A stretch of 64,000 bases of DNA, from contig NZ_JBHTJV010000006.1 in the NCBI RefSeq assembly GCF_042676045.1, forward strand, positions 1 through 64,000, written 5' to 3'. The DNA is from Pseudahrensia aquimaris. Its GTDB lineage: Bacteria > Pseudomonadota > Alphaproteobacteria > Rhizobiales > Rhizobiaceae. Numbering within the stretch: the stretch's first letter is position 1; the number at the start of each line of letters is the position of its first letter. Position numbers and translations under genes: made by a program. The notes under the pieces were generated by a model, which saw nothing but the letters and a program-made list of their open reading frames with translations, did not search any database and had not been told where the DNA came from. Shown here piece by piece: positions 39,505-47,073 of the stretch.

Positions 39505-40161
39505 CTAACGGAAGATGGTGAGCGTTAGGCTGGTAGTGATGACTTCCGCTAGGCTAAAGTCTTGGTTCAGTGTGTTTTCGCCTGGAAATGCGATGCACCG
39601 GATGTGTGCTTCGGCGGCGGCAAGTAAGCTGGGTTCTGAATCCTCGATGGCAATGGCGTTTTCAGCTGGGATATCCAAGCTTGTGAGTGCCTCCAGATAG
39701 ATGTCGGGTGCGGGCTTGCTGTTTTCGACCATGGAGCTATCTCCCACAAAATCGAAATCGTCTTCGGTGAGCGTGTTTCCCAGAGCCGTGAAGATTGCTT
39801 CGATATTGTTGCGCGAGGTTGATGTGACGAAGCCCAATTTCAAACCTTCACCGCGTGCAGATCTGATAACTTCAAGCACACCCGAGCGGGGCTCCAGCGA
39901 AGCGGTGATGATATCCGCGTCAAAGATGCGTGTTTTGGCGGCGTGAATGGCCTCCACATCCACCGTTGCGCCTTGTTCCAAGGCAAAGGCACTGATGCGG
40001 TCTGTGCCTCCGGAGGAAGCTAAGCGTCTTCGGTAGGTTTCTCTGTCCCAATTCCAATCGAGATTGTGTTCAGCGAAGGCCTTGTTGAAAGCGGCGCGTT
40101 GCAGTTCTGAGGTTTCGACGATTGTTCCGATTGAGCCGAACAGAATTGCTTCGAGTGCCAT
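39505..40161 (-). CDS. HAD-superfamily protein with altered nucleophile motif
   Basis: 218 residues. Seen: an overall CbbY/phosphoglycolate-phosphatase layout: cap region, motif II with VTSTSRNN, motif III SKPAPDIY with the lysine, motif IV AIEDSEPSL. Motif I reads LFGSIGT where the family has FDxDGT, so the nucleophilic Asp (position 9 is Gly) and the second Asp (position 11 is Ile) are both missing. Known: similar FGSIGT proteins occur in other alphaproteobacteria, so this is probably a subfamily rather than a mutation. Inferred: it may bind a phosphorylated ligand without standard hydrolysis, or use different chemistry. It lies downstream of a sensor kinase gene on the same strand. Confidence 0.8.
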   Translation of the reverse strand: MALEAILFGSIGTIVETSELQRAAFNKAFAEHNLDWNWDRETYRRRLASSGGTDRISAFALEQGATVDVEAIHAAKTRIFDADIITASLEPRSGVLEVIRSARGEGLKLGFVTSTSRNNIEAIFTALGNTLTEDDFDFVGDSSMVENSKPAPDIYLEALTSLDIPAENAIAIEDSEPSLLAAAEAHIRCIAFPGENTLNQDFSLAEVITTSLTLTIFR

Positions 40162-40251
40162 GGCGCTCTCCAGTTTGTATTATTTTGATGAAAACCCAAA
40201 AGGTCGGAGATGGTTCCAACTGCATCTGCGGTTTGAGTAATTGTTTTGCGG

Positions 40252-41430
40252 TCAAGCCGGCGTAAACTCGAAACTCATTTCCGTGCCGCCGGTATCGTTT
40301 GAGAATGCAAGATCAGCGCCCAGCTGACGAGCGGCAGCGTCCATTATGCGTATGCCGAGGCCTTTCCGGCTATTGCTTTCGTGAGATGCATCGTAACCAA
40401 TACCGTTGTCGGTCAGCGTCACAGTCAGTTTATCTGCCCGCTGAGCAATCACCATTGCCACCATACCCTCTGCATCATCGGGAAATGCGTACTTTACCGA
40501 GTTCGCAACGAATTCGTTGAAGATGATGGCAAGAGATGTTGCCTGCTTGGCATCCACAACTACCGGGGGAAGCGTGGTGGTTACGGTCACATTTGATGGC
40601 GTGGATGCGTTGAGATCGGTTGCCAGATTTGTGGCGTATGAGGCGAGGTTAATGCGACCCTCTTCGGCCGAATGGTCAAGTTCTGCATGAACAGATGCAA
40701 TGGCACGAACACGGTTTTGGGCTGCGTCAAGAGCCTCTTGAATCTCGTCGTTTTGCGTCGCATTGGCCTGAAAGCGGAGCATGGACATTACCAATTGCAG
40801 CGAATTTTTGACGCGGTGATCTACCTCACGTGTGAGCATTTCACGGTCTGCCAGAAGTCTTTGCAGCGCTTCGTTTTCTTTCTGCTGGCGCACAATCCGC
40901 TCTTGTTCTTCACGGAGAGCCGCTTCTTGCTCCGCCAGCATTTTGCGGGCCCGTATTTGCATTCCCACCTGATCGCCCAAAACCTTGAGCGCCCGCTTCT
41001 GCATTTCGCTCAGCACTCTGGGTTTGTTATCGATCACGCAAAGACTGCCCACTGGCATATCGTCATCAGCCATGATCTTTGCACCGGCATAAAACCGCAT
41101 GTCTAGGCCGTAAGTTTCTTTTGGCATGTCGGCGGTTCTTGGATCTTCATCGGTGTCGGGAACGATGAACAGATCGTCTTGCAAAATGGTGTGAGAGCAA
41201 ACCGACATTTCCAGCCCTGTCTGCGCAGCGTCCAATCCGATTTTGGCTTTGAACCATTGGCGGTCTTCGTCAACGAGGGAAATAAGCGCAATCGGCACGT
41301 CGCAAATCTGTGCCACGAGTTGCAAGAGGTCGTTAAATGTCTCTTCCTCGCCGCTGTCCAAAATCGCAAGCGAGCGCAGCGTTTCCAAGCGTTGTTCGTT
41401 CTCGGGGTGCAAGTCTGCCAGCATGGGCAT
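40252..41430 (-). CDS. GAF-domain sensor histidine kinase, HisKA_2 type
   Basis: 392 residues. Seen: an N-terminal GAF domain (residues ~20-165, with VPIALISLVDEDRQWFK and VGSLCVIDN), a coiled segment, then a HisKA_2 dimerisation domain with the phospho-acceptor His205 in REVDHRVKNSLQLV, and an ATPase domain with NEFVANSVKYAF and GIGYD plus GLGIRIM, all intact. Known: HisKA_2 and HWE kinases are the usual phospho-donors for PhyR in the alphaproteobacterial stress response. No response regulator is adjacent, so it is an orphan kinase located 4 kb from phyR. Inferred: a candidate PhyR kinase responding to a small ligand or light; the GAF ligand is unknown. Confidence 0.88.
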   Translation of the reverse strand: MPMLADLHPENEQRLETLRSLAILDSGEEETFNDLLQLVAQICDVPIALISLVDEDRQWFKAKIGLDAAQTGLEMSVCSHTILQDDLFIVPDTDEDPRTADMPKETYGLDMRFYAGAKIMADDDMPVGSLCVIDNKPRVLSEMQKRALKVLGDQVGMQIRARKMLAEQEAALREEQERIVRQQKENEALQRLLADREMLTREVDHRVKNSLQLVMSMLRFQANATQNDEIQEALDAAQNRVRAIASVHAELDHSAEEGRINLASYATNLATDLNASTPSNVTVTTTLPPVVVDAKQATSLAIIFNEFVANSVKYAFPDDAEGMVAMVIAQRADKLTVTLTDNGIGYDASHESNSRKGLGIRIMDAAARQLGADLAFSNDTGGTEMSFEFTPA

Positions 41431-41539
41431 TGGGCCTTATCTGAAGGAAGGCTCCTTCTTACGGGCGTCGTGAGCAGGCGGCAATAATATTTGACATACT
41501 GAACCCATACCATTGTCGCAGCATCGTTCGTGAGTTCGC

Positions 41540-41980
41540 TTAGACGGTTTCGGAAGAGTAGGGTGCGATCTTTTGCGTGAGCAGGTGTTCCCGCTCCCTT
41601 TTTAGCAGGGCTAAATTCTTTGTGTTGGAACGGAAGGCGAAATCAAACAGATCACCAACCAGCGGAATAGCGCCGACAAACATATCAATGGCAACGTTGC
41701 CAGTCATTCTCGCCAGCACCCGCTTGCGGGCTCCCATTTTCCACGCGTCTGCGATGAAAACGACCGACATACCTGTCGTTGCCAAATCGCCGATACCGGG
41801 GATCAGGCCGATCATGCCGTCCAGACCAAAGCGTATCGACGTTCCCGGCAGCGTAAACTTGGCGTCCAGCCAACGTTCCACAGACACCAAATGTTCATCG
41901 CGCAGAAAGCCGCGTGGACGATTAGGGAGATCGTCCACGCGAACTGTTTGCGCTGTCAGCGTTGAGGTTGTGCTGCTCAT
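41540..41980 (-). CDS. DUF4112 membrane protein
   Basis: 146 residues. Seen: LDAKFTLPGTSIRFGLDGMIGLIPGIGD, two hydrophobic segments and a second GAIPLVGDLFDFAFRSN motif, the signature of DUF4112. Function unknown. It starts 6 bp after the PMP3-like gene, so both belong to one transcript, probably from the EcfG-type promoter at 42509-42533. Confidence 0.88.
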   Translation of the reverse strand: MSSTTSTLTAQTVRVDDLPNRPRGFLRDEHLVSVERWLDAKFTLPGTSIRFGLDGMIGLIPGIGDLATTGMSVVFIADAWKMGARKRVLARMTGNVAIDMFVGAIPLVGDLFDFAFRSNTKNLALLKREREHLLTQKIAPYSSETV

Positions 41981-41986
41981 TTCAAA

Positions 41987-42145
41987 TTATCTCCGTGCGA
42001 TGATCCACACTGCGTGAACAATGCCCGGAATGTAGCCCAGAATGGTCAGAAGAATGTTGACCCAAAACTGACCTTTGAAACCAACCTGCAAAAACACGCC
42101 GAGTGGTGGCAAAAGGATGGAAAGAATGATGCGAAGAATGTCCAT
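41987..42145 (-). CDS. PMP3/YqaE (UPF0057) small membrane protein
   Basis: 52 residues: MDILRIILSILLPPLGVFLQ, then GQFWVNILLTILGYIPGIVHAVWII. These are the two conserved helices of the PMP3/YqaE family. Ribosome site AAGGAA lies just upstream. Known: relatives are induced by salt, cold or envelope stress and affect membrane potential in yeast and plants. Placed between a periplasmic peptide gene and DUF4112 on one transcript. Confidence 0.9.
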   Translation of the reverse strand: MDILRIILSILLPPLGVFLQVGFKGQFWVNILLTILGYIPGIVHAVWIIARR

Positions 42146-42210
42146 GGGATATTCCTTTCTTGAGGCAGGTGCCTCATTGGAGCCTTGAAATTTGGTGTCA
42201 GGCGTAAGTC

Positions 42211-42480
42211 TTAGTCTTTCGCGGGCTCCACATTGACGGTTGGCACGGACACTTCTTTTTCCACCATGTTCACTTCGGGTACCGTAACAGTGACTGTTTT
42301 TGTGCCCATCTCGACGGAGCCGGTGTTTACGTCCACCTTGGGCAGCTGACCGCCCTCAACGTCCACATTGACGTCAGGCAGCTCGGCAGTTTGCGTCACC
42401 TCAATGTCAAAAAAATAGCTAGCGGCGACAGTGCCAGCGGCAAGAACGGCAGCGATTGCGATTGCTGTAAAAGTCTTCAT
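42211..42480 (-). CDS. Small exported protein of unknown function
   Basis: 89 residues: a signal-peptide-like or anchor segment (MKTFTAIAIAAVLAAGTVAA), then SYFFDIEVTQTAELPDVNVDVEGG and a Val/Thr-rich beta-like stretch. No family recognised. The start at 42480 is 29 bp from the inferred -10 of an EcfG promoter, so it heads a stress-regulated transcript that probably continues into PMP3 and DUF4112. Likely periplasmic or membrane-attached. Confidence 0.75.
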   Translation of the reverse strand: MKTFTAIAIAAVLAAGTVAASYFFDIEVTQTAELPDVNVDVEGGQLPKVDVNTGSVEMGTKTVTVTVPEVNMVEKEVSVPTVNVEPAKD

Positions 42481-42508
42481 CTGTGTTCTCCTTCGGTTGT
42501 GCCCAGAT

Positions 42509-42533
42509 AACGCCCTGAGGAGCATTTGGTTCC
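42509..42533 (-). promoter_or_regulatory. EcfG-type promoter
   Basis: On the minus strand GGAAC (42533-42529), 16 bp, CGTT (42512-42509). This matches the alphaproteobacterial EcfG consensus and faces the exported-protein/PMP3/DUF4112 transcript. Confidence 0.8.
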
Positions 42534-42590
42534 GCAACGCCCGAATTTTCTCTTCCAGTAGCTCGCATTCTTTTGAAAGAAATGAATGTG

Positions 42591-42615
42591 GGAACTCAAA
42601 CGGCCTGAACGTGTT
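42591..42615 (+). promoter_or_regulatory. EcfG-like promoter for small ORF and dps
   Basis: GGAAC (42591-42595), 16 bp, TGTT (42612-42615). One mismatch in the -10. It faces the 42-residue peptide and Dps, back to back with the promoter at 42509-42533. Confidence 0.65.
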
Positions 42616-42670
42616 GTCTCGGTGAAAGCCACGCCACTCGCCGCGTCGGCTTAAGGAAAAGGAGCTTTTT

Positions 42671-42799
42671 ATGACCGAGAAGATTTCCACACGAGCCGCC
42701 CGCCAAGGGCGCAGCAACATGAACATTTTCTATGTGCTCGTCGGTGGACTAGTGCTCAGCGCTTTGGCCTTTGCCGTCTTGGAAGTGGCCTGGGGCTAA
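42671..42799 (+). CDS. 42-residue membrane peptide upstream of dps
   Basis: ATG with AAGGAG nearby. Sequence begins MTEKISTRAARQGRSN (basic, cytoplasmic), then one hydrophobic helix (IFYVLVGGLVLSALAFAVL) and a short end EVAWG. A single-pass membrane peptide, no family recognised. It lies between an EcfG-like promoter and dps (39 bp downstream), so it is probably expressed in the general stress response. Confidence 0.7.
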   Translation: MTEKISTRAARQGRSNMNIFYVLVGGLVLSALAFAVLEVAWG

Positions 42800-42838
42800 G
42801 CCGCCGCTTTTTTTCGAAACCTGAACAAGGAGAACACG

Positions 42839-43348
42839 ATGACAGAAGCAGCACTAAAACTTACACCTAAGCCTTCCGAAGATTCCGTATCGCTCGGAAT
42901 TGGTCGCGAAAATCGCAGCGAAATCGCTGAAGGATTGAGCGAAATTCTGAGTGACACCTACCGTTTGCTAATCAAGACACACATCTATCATTGGAATGTC
43001 GTTGGCCCACTTTTCCACTCGCTTCACGAGATGTTGGAAGAGCAATATAACGATATCTTTGCAGCAACTGACGTGATCGCAGAACGTATCCGCGCGCTGG
43101 GCTTTCTGGCGCCCATGGATATGGCGGCACCCAACAAGGGCTTCGCTAACAATGAAGCCAAGGCATCTGACGCAAAGGCAATGGTTGAAGATCTGATTGC
43201 CGATCACGAAGCCTTGGTGCGCAAAATGCGCGAAGTGGCAGAAGGTGCGGCAGACAAAGACGACGGCGTCAGTGAGGATATGCTGGTGGGGCGCATGACG
43301 TTCCACGAGAAGACTTTATGGATGCTCCGCGCTACGATTGCTGAATAA
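42839..43348 (+). CDS. dps: Dps-family DNA-binding ferritin-like protein
   Basis: 169 residues. Seen: THIYHWNVVGPLFHSLHEML and EQYNDIFAATDVIAERIRALG, with the His, Asp and Glu residues of the inter-subunit ferroxidase site, in a four-helix Dps layout. Known: Dps forms a 12-mer shell that oxidises and stores iron and shields DNA from peroxide. Ribosome site AAGGAG precedes the ATG. Transcription is likely from the EcfG-like promoter at 42591-42615; a terminator follows at 43372. Confidence 0.92.
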   Translation: MTEAALKLTPKPSEDSVSLGIGRENRSEIAEGLSEILSDTYRLLIKTHIYHWNVVGPLFHSLHEMLEEQYNDIFAATDVIAERIRALGFLAPMDMAAPNKGFANNEAKASDAKAMVEDLIADHEALVRKMREVAEGAADKDDGVSEDMLVGRMTFHEKTLWMLRATIAE

Positions 43349-43371
43349 GGCTGAGCGGTTCGAACATATTT

Positions 43372-43398
43372 AAGGCGGCTCTTAGGGCCGCCTTTTTT
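43372..43398 (+). terminator. Rho-independent terminator after dps
   Basis: Perfect 8-bp GC-rich stem (AAGGCGGC at 43372-43379 with GCCGCCTT at 43387-43394), 7-nt loop and a run of six T. It separates dps from the convergent Crp/Fnr gene. Confidence 0.9.
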
Positions 43399-43419
43399 GT
43401 GCGCAAAATTATCGATAGT

Positions 43420-44178
43420 TCAGATGAATGGGCGTGGTGTGTCAGGCAGACCGTCCCAGCCTGCCACATGCTGTAACTTCTCTTCGTCTTTGACGATGCA
43501 CGAACGCTCCGACCATTTGATAAGACCACGAGCCTGCAGTTTTTTGAGAGTCTTGTTTGTGTGAACCAAGGACAGGCCGAGCGTGTCCGCGACATGGCTT
43601 TGCGTGAAGGGGACCAGAATCTGCCCATCCTCCAATTGCCCAACGCGCCGCGCACGCTGGCTCAAAAAGGAGATGAGATAGGCTGCTCGCTCTATGGCGG
43701 TTCTGCGTCCAACGCTGAGCAAATGCTCGTCCAGCATTTGCTCTTCGCGTGCTGCAAGCCACGTGACGTCATAAGCAAGACTAGGCGTTTCTTTGAAAAG
43801 TTTGGTGAGGCTTTCACGTTCGAAGACGCAGAACATCATATCTGAAAGCGCTTCGACGGAGTGAGACATTTCCTTCATCAAACTGCCCTGCAATCCGACA
43901 AGATCGCCGGGCAGAATGAAATTGAGAATTTGGCGGCGACCATCAGGCAAGGTCTTGTAGCGAAAACCCCAGCCCGAAAGCACTGTATAAAGATGTGGGC
44001 TGTTGGTGCCTTCAACGATGATTGTTGAACCAGCCTGAGCTTGAAACTCACCCGTCTTGAAGCGTGTCATGAACTCCGTCTCGGAGGCACTTAAATCACG
44101 CAGGATATCGTGCTTCTTCAAGGGGCATTGGTCGCAAGGATGTTGATGCTTTATTGAAAGCGGGCGTGGCTTGGCCAA
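43420..44178 (-). CDS. Crp/Fnr-family transcription regulator
   Basis: About 252 residues. I start at TTG 44178, since GGAG lies 6 bp upstream and it sits 16 bp after ecfG; a longer frame (ATG 44265) would overlap ecfG by 71 bp. Seen: N-terminal HPCDQCPLKKHDIL with a Cys-x-x-Cys, a cyclic-nucleotide-type beta-barrel (GSTIIVEGTNSPHLYTVLSGWGFRY, LPGDLVGLQ), and a C-terminal winged HTH (TQSHVADTLGLSLVHTNKTLKKLQARGLI). Known: close relatives follow or sit near ecfG in other alphaproteobacteria. Fewer cysteines than classical FNR, so an iron-sulfur cluster is doubtful. Probable co-transcription with nepR-ecfG; targets unknown. Confidence 0.85.
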   Translation of the reverse strand: MAKPRPLSIKHQHPCDQCPLKKHDILRDLSASETEFMTRFKTGEFQAQAGSTIIVEGTNSPHLYTVLSGWGFRYKTLPDGRRQILNFILPGDLVGLQGSLMKEMSHSVEALSDMMFCVFERESLTKLFKETPSLAYDVTWLAAREEQMLDEHLLSVGRRTAIERAAYLISFLSQRARRVGQLEDGQILVPFTQSHVADTLGLSLVHTNKTLKKLQARGLIKWSERSCIVKDEEKLQHVAGWDGLPDTPRPFI

Positions 44179-44194
44179 GTTTGTCTCCGCCGGT

Positions 44195-44755
44195 TCAGCG
44201 CATGGTGGCGGATTGCACCGCGCCAACGATGTGGGCCGAAATGGCATCGGGTCCGTATTCACCATCGTCTTCGAGCGACAGGTCTTCAGCCAAACGGGTG
44301 CGAGCGCGTGAAACGCGACTTTTCATTGTGCCAACAGCAACGCCTGCGATCTCGGCAGCTTCCTCATAGGAAAACCCATTAGCCCCCACGAGAACAAGTG
44401 CCTCGCGTTGATCTTCTGGCAATTGTTCCAAGGCGGCGCGAAAGTCATGCATATCCATATGGCCTTGCTGCTCGGGATGGACTGCCATTTGCGAAGCCAA
44501 AACACCTTCGCTGTCTTGGACTTCACGACCCTTTTTGCGCATCTGCGAATAGAATTCGTTGCGCATGATCGTGAACACCCACGCTTTTAGATTTGTTCCC
44601 TCCTGAAACAATTCATGCTTGTTCCAAGCCTTCATGAGCGTTTCCTGCACTAAATCATCCGCGCGATCAGATGCGCGGGTAAGTGAAAGAGCAAAGGCTC
44701 GAAGGTTCGGGATAACTGCCAGAAGGTCATTTTTGAAAGAGTTTGAGACGGTCAT
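44195..44755 (-). CDS. ecfG: General stress response sigma factor EcfG
   Basis: 186 residues. Seen: sigma region 2 (IPNLRAFALSLTRASDRADDLVQETLMKAW), the -10-reading part (NLKAWVFTIMRNEFYSQMRKKGREV) and region 4 (LPEDQREALVLVGANGFSYEEAAEIAGVAVGTMKSRVSRAR), the ECF15/EcfG layout. Its start overlaps the stop of nepR. Known: EcfG directs RNA polymerase to GGAAC-N16/17-CGTT promoters when NepR is removed by phosphorylated PhyR. Ten such elements are visible in 42.5-57.6 kb, which fits. Confidence 0.95.
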   Translation of the reverse strand: MTVSNSFKNDLLAVIPNLRAFALSLTRASDRADDLVQETLMKAWNKHELFQEGTNLKAWVFTIMRNEFYSQMRKKGREVQDSEGVLASQMAVHPEQQGHMDMHDFRAALEQLPEDQREALVLVGANGFSYEEAAEIAGVAVGTMKSRVSRARTRLAEDLSLEDDGEYGPDAISAHIVGAVQSATMR

Positions 44756-44952
44756 TTTTTGTTCGACCCCTTATCATCCGGCTTTGTTTTTGGCGAAGAA
44801 GCCTCCAACTGATTCAGCAAATCGAGAAAACGATCAGGGACAGGCTCATTGACGACATCCGCATACGCCTCCTTGAGTTTTTCACCGATTTTGGCCTGAA
44901 TATCCGCCTTCAAGGCAGGTTTTGAATTGGCGTCGTTCGCGTCATTGGTCAT
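44752..44952 (-). CDS. nepR: Anti-sigma factor NepR
   Basis: 66 residues. Seen: the NepR core KLKEAYADVVNEPVPDRFLD followed by LLNQLE, flanked by charged disordered ends. It overlaps ecfG by 4 bp (ATGA), so the anti-sigma and sigma factor are made in a coupled fashion. Known: NepR holds EcfG inactive and binds the sigma-like domain of phosphorylated PhyR instead under stress. Divergent from phyR, 218 bp apart. Confidence 0.95.
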   Translation of the reverse strand: MTNDANDANSKPALKADIQAKIGEKLKEAYADVVNEPVPDRFLDLLNQLEASSPKTKPDDKGSNKK

Positions 44953-45055
44953 TTTCTATTTCCATTTTTCGCAGCGGCGCACGATCATCGCGCTTTGTTC
45001 GTCAGGTGAACAATGCCGGCCTGACAAAAAGGTTGCATTTATTTTCAGTTTTTTT

Positions 45056-45081
45056 GGAACCCGATCGTGTCGGTCTGCGTT
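45056..45081 (+). promoter_or_regulatory. EcfG-type promoter of phyR
   Basis: GGAAC (45056-45060), 17 bp, CGTT (45078-45081), 89 bp upstream of the phyR ATG. Implies positive feedback of EcfG on phyR. No equally good match faces nepR on the other strand. Confidence 0.8.
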
Positions 45082-45170
45082 GAGTGACGTTATCATCCGC
45101 GTTTTCCGCGATGGAAAACTCAACCAACTGGTCTGCACGTGTTAAGAAGACCAGCTTCTGGAGACTCGTA

Positions 45171-45959
45171 ATGTCCACTGCAGAACTAATTGCCCCGCAT
45201 CTTCCCTACCTTCGCCGATACGCGCGTGCTCTTGCCGGTACGCAGGAAAGTGGAGACAAATATGTGGTGTCGCTATTGGAAACACTGGTTTCTGATCCCG
45301 ACATGAACATTATCGAAACGCAACCAAAGATTGATTTGTTCCGCGCTTTCACGAAAATTTGGCAGTCGATCAGTCTCAACCAAAAGACAGAACCGAACGA
45401 AGACGCCGCCGAGCGCAATGTTGGCAGTCTCTCAGCCTTGCCGCGCCAAGCCTTTTTGCTGACTGCCGTAGAAGGCTTCGACAAAATGCAAGCAGCATCC
45501 ATTTTGTCGATTGAAACTGATGAGGTGGCCCAACTTCTGGAACAAGCAGGTAAGGAAATCGCAGAGCAGGTTGCGACGTCAATCCTCATAATCGAAGACG
45601 AACCGCTGATCGCCATGGACATCGAGCAGATGGTCGAGAGCCTTGGTCATGAAGTCACGGGTATTGCCCGCACTCACACAGAAGCGCTAGCGGCTATTGA
45701 AGAACGCAAGCCTGGCATGGTTTTGGCGGATATCAATCTTGCCGATGGAAGTTCCGGCATTGATGCGGTCAACGATATTCTGAAGTCGATCAATGTTCCG
45801 GTAATCTTCATCACCGCGTTCCCTGAAAAATTGTTGACGGGGGATCGTCCGGAACCCGCCTTTTTGATCTCAAAGCCCTTTATGCCCGACACCGTGAAGG
45901 CGCTGGTGAGCCAAGCGCTGTTTTTTGAGCAAAATGCTGGCGAGGACAAAGCGGCGTAA
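45171..45959 (+). CDS. phyR: Anti-anti-sigma response regulator PhyR
   Basis: 262 residues from the ATG at 45171. Seen: an N-terminal sigma-like domain (HLPYLRRYARALAG...), with the LFRAFTKIW region, then a receiver domain (~137-255) with acidic IEDEP, phospho-acceptor Asp187 in VLADINL, Thr in ITAFPEKLLTG and Lys235 in ISKPF. The ITAFPEKLLTG stretch is the FATGUY-type loop of stress regulators. Known: phosphorylation frees the sigma-like domain to bind NepR. Followed after 136 bp by the degenerate HWE kinase gene. Confidence 0.95.
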   Translation: MSTAELIAPHLPYLRRYARALAGTQESGDKYVVSLLETLVSDPDMNIIETQPKIDLFRAFTKIWQSISLNQKTEPNEDAAERNVGSLSALPRQAFLLTAVEGFDKMQAASILSIETDEVAQLLEQAGKEIAEQVATSILIIEDEPLIAMDIEQMVESLGHEVTGIARTHTEALAAIEERKPGMVLADINLADGSSGIDAVNDILKSINVPVIFITAFPEKLLTGDRPEPAFLISKPFMPDTVKALVSQALFFEQNAGEDKAA

Positions 45960-46095
45960 GCATTCTTCAACCATATCATCCGGTTTGCTTGGCAGAATCT
46001 GAACGAAACACTCTCCCGCTTGTTGGTTTGCCAAAGAGGAGTTTCGTTCAAGGTTGCGAAAACAAACTGACACTGCTGAGAGGCATATTCCGACA

Positions 46096-47073
46096 ATGCC
46101 CAATTCCACTGAGCAAGGCCGAGCAAAACATCTCTTGCGTGCGCTGGCGGGCACGGAAATCACCGTTTTCTACCAAGATACCGATCTAAGATATCGCTGG
46201 ATGGAGAACCCGCCCGCTGGCTGGACGGTTGAGGACATCGTCGGCAAGGACGAATTTGGAATTTTGCCCCAAGCCGCAGCCGCGCGTGCGGAAGAAGCAA
46301 AGCGGTTTGCGCTGGAAACTCAAAGCCATCAGAAGGTCGAATTGCTGGTAGACATGCCTGACGGCGATCGCTGGTTCGATTTGTGGATCGATCCGGATTT
46401 CGACGATGCCGGAGAGTTGCAAGGCATCTTGTGTTTCGCGATTGAAACAACTGATAAAAAGCGCACTGAAGAACGCCTGCGGGATTTGCTACTGGAAGTC
46501 AGCCACCGCTCCCGCAACCTGCTTTCCATCGTTCAAAGCATCGCCCGCCAAACCCTCTCCACACCTGATAACGCTGAAAGCGTGCGCCGCTTTGACGAAC
46601 GATTGCGGTCACTGTCAGCATCCTTGGCCGCTGTGGTGGAAGGCCAGTGGGATGGAGCGACGCTCTGCGATTTGGTCGAGTTGCAAACGCAGGTCTATAG
46701 CGCCGATCACCTTGGCTGTGCGGTCCAAGGCGTCAATCCGGTTTTGAATCCAAACGCTGCTCTGCACATCGGACTTGCCTTGCAGGAACTAGCAGTCGGC
46801 ACCGTTCGCCGCAGCGGCGCTGGTCTTGATGCGGCTAAGGTTTCCCTGACAAGCGTGGTTGAACCCAGCGAAGGTTCAACTGACGGCATTATTTTTGAAT
46901 GGCGCGAGGAGATCACCGAATTGGCCCAAAATGATAACAGCGGCCAGCAAGCGGTGGATTCTCTGCTGCTCAATCGTGTCGTTCCATCAGCCATATCTGG
47001 AAAAGCTGAGATATATCAGACCCAAAACGAACTGATTTACCGATTGACCGTCCCTGCGCTGAATTTCATTTGA
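46096..47073 (+). CDS. PAS-HWE histidine kinase homologue with degenerate ATPase domain
   Basis: 325 residues from the ATG at 46096. Seen: a PAS domain (residues ~15-120, TEITVFYQDTDLRYRWMENP), an intact dimerisation/phospho-acceptor helix LLLEVSHRSRNLLSIVQSIA (His137), then a region aligning with the ATPase domain. There the N-box reads LQELAVGTVRR instead of LHELATNAAKYG: the His that names the HWE family is Gln230 and the Mg-binding Asn is Gly235. The W-x-E motif survives (W269, E271) but the following Gly-Gly-Pro and the late Gly-rich loop are absent. Known: a PAS-HWE kinase next to phyR usually controls the response. Inferred: it cannot bind ATP normally and may act as a phosphatase, adaptor or phosphorelay partner. 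Confidence 0.85.
   Translation: MPNSTEQGRAKHLLRALAGTEITVFYQDTDLRYRWMENPPAGWTVEDIVGKDEFGILPQAAAARAEEAKRFALETQSHQKVELLVDMPDGDRWFDLWIDPDFDDAGELQGILCFAIETTDKKRTEERLRDLLLEVSHRSRNLLSIVQSIARQTLSTPDNAESVRRFDERLRSLSASLAAVVEGQWDGATLCDLVELQTQVYSADHLGCAVQGVNPVLNPNAALHIGLALQELAVGTVRRSGAGLDAAKVSLTSVVEPSEGSTDGIIFEWREEITELAQNDNSGQQAVDSLLLNRVVPSAISGKAEIYQTQNELIYRLTVPALNFI

Noticed and set aside
44953..45055. A second EcfG promoter facing nepR
   Set aside because: The best candidate has mismatches in both elements (GCAAC and CATT); not strong enough to annotate.
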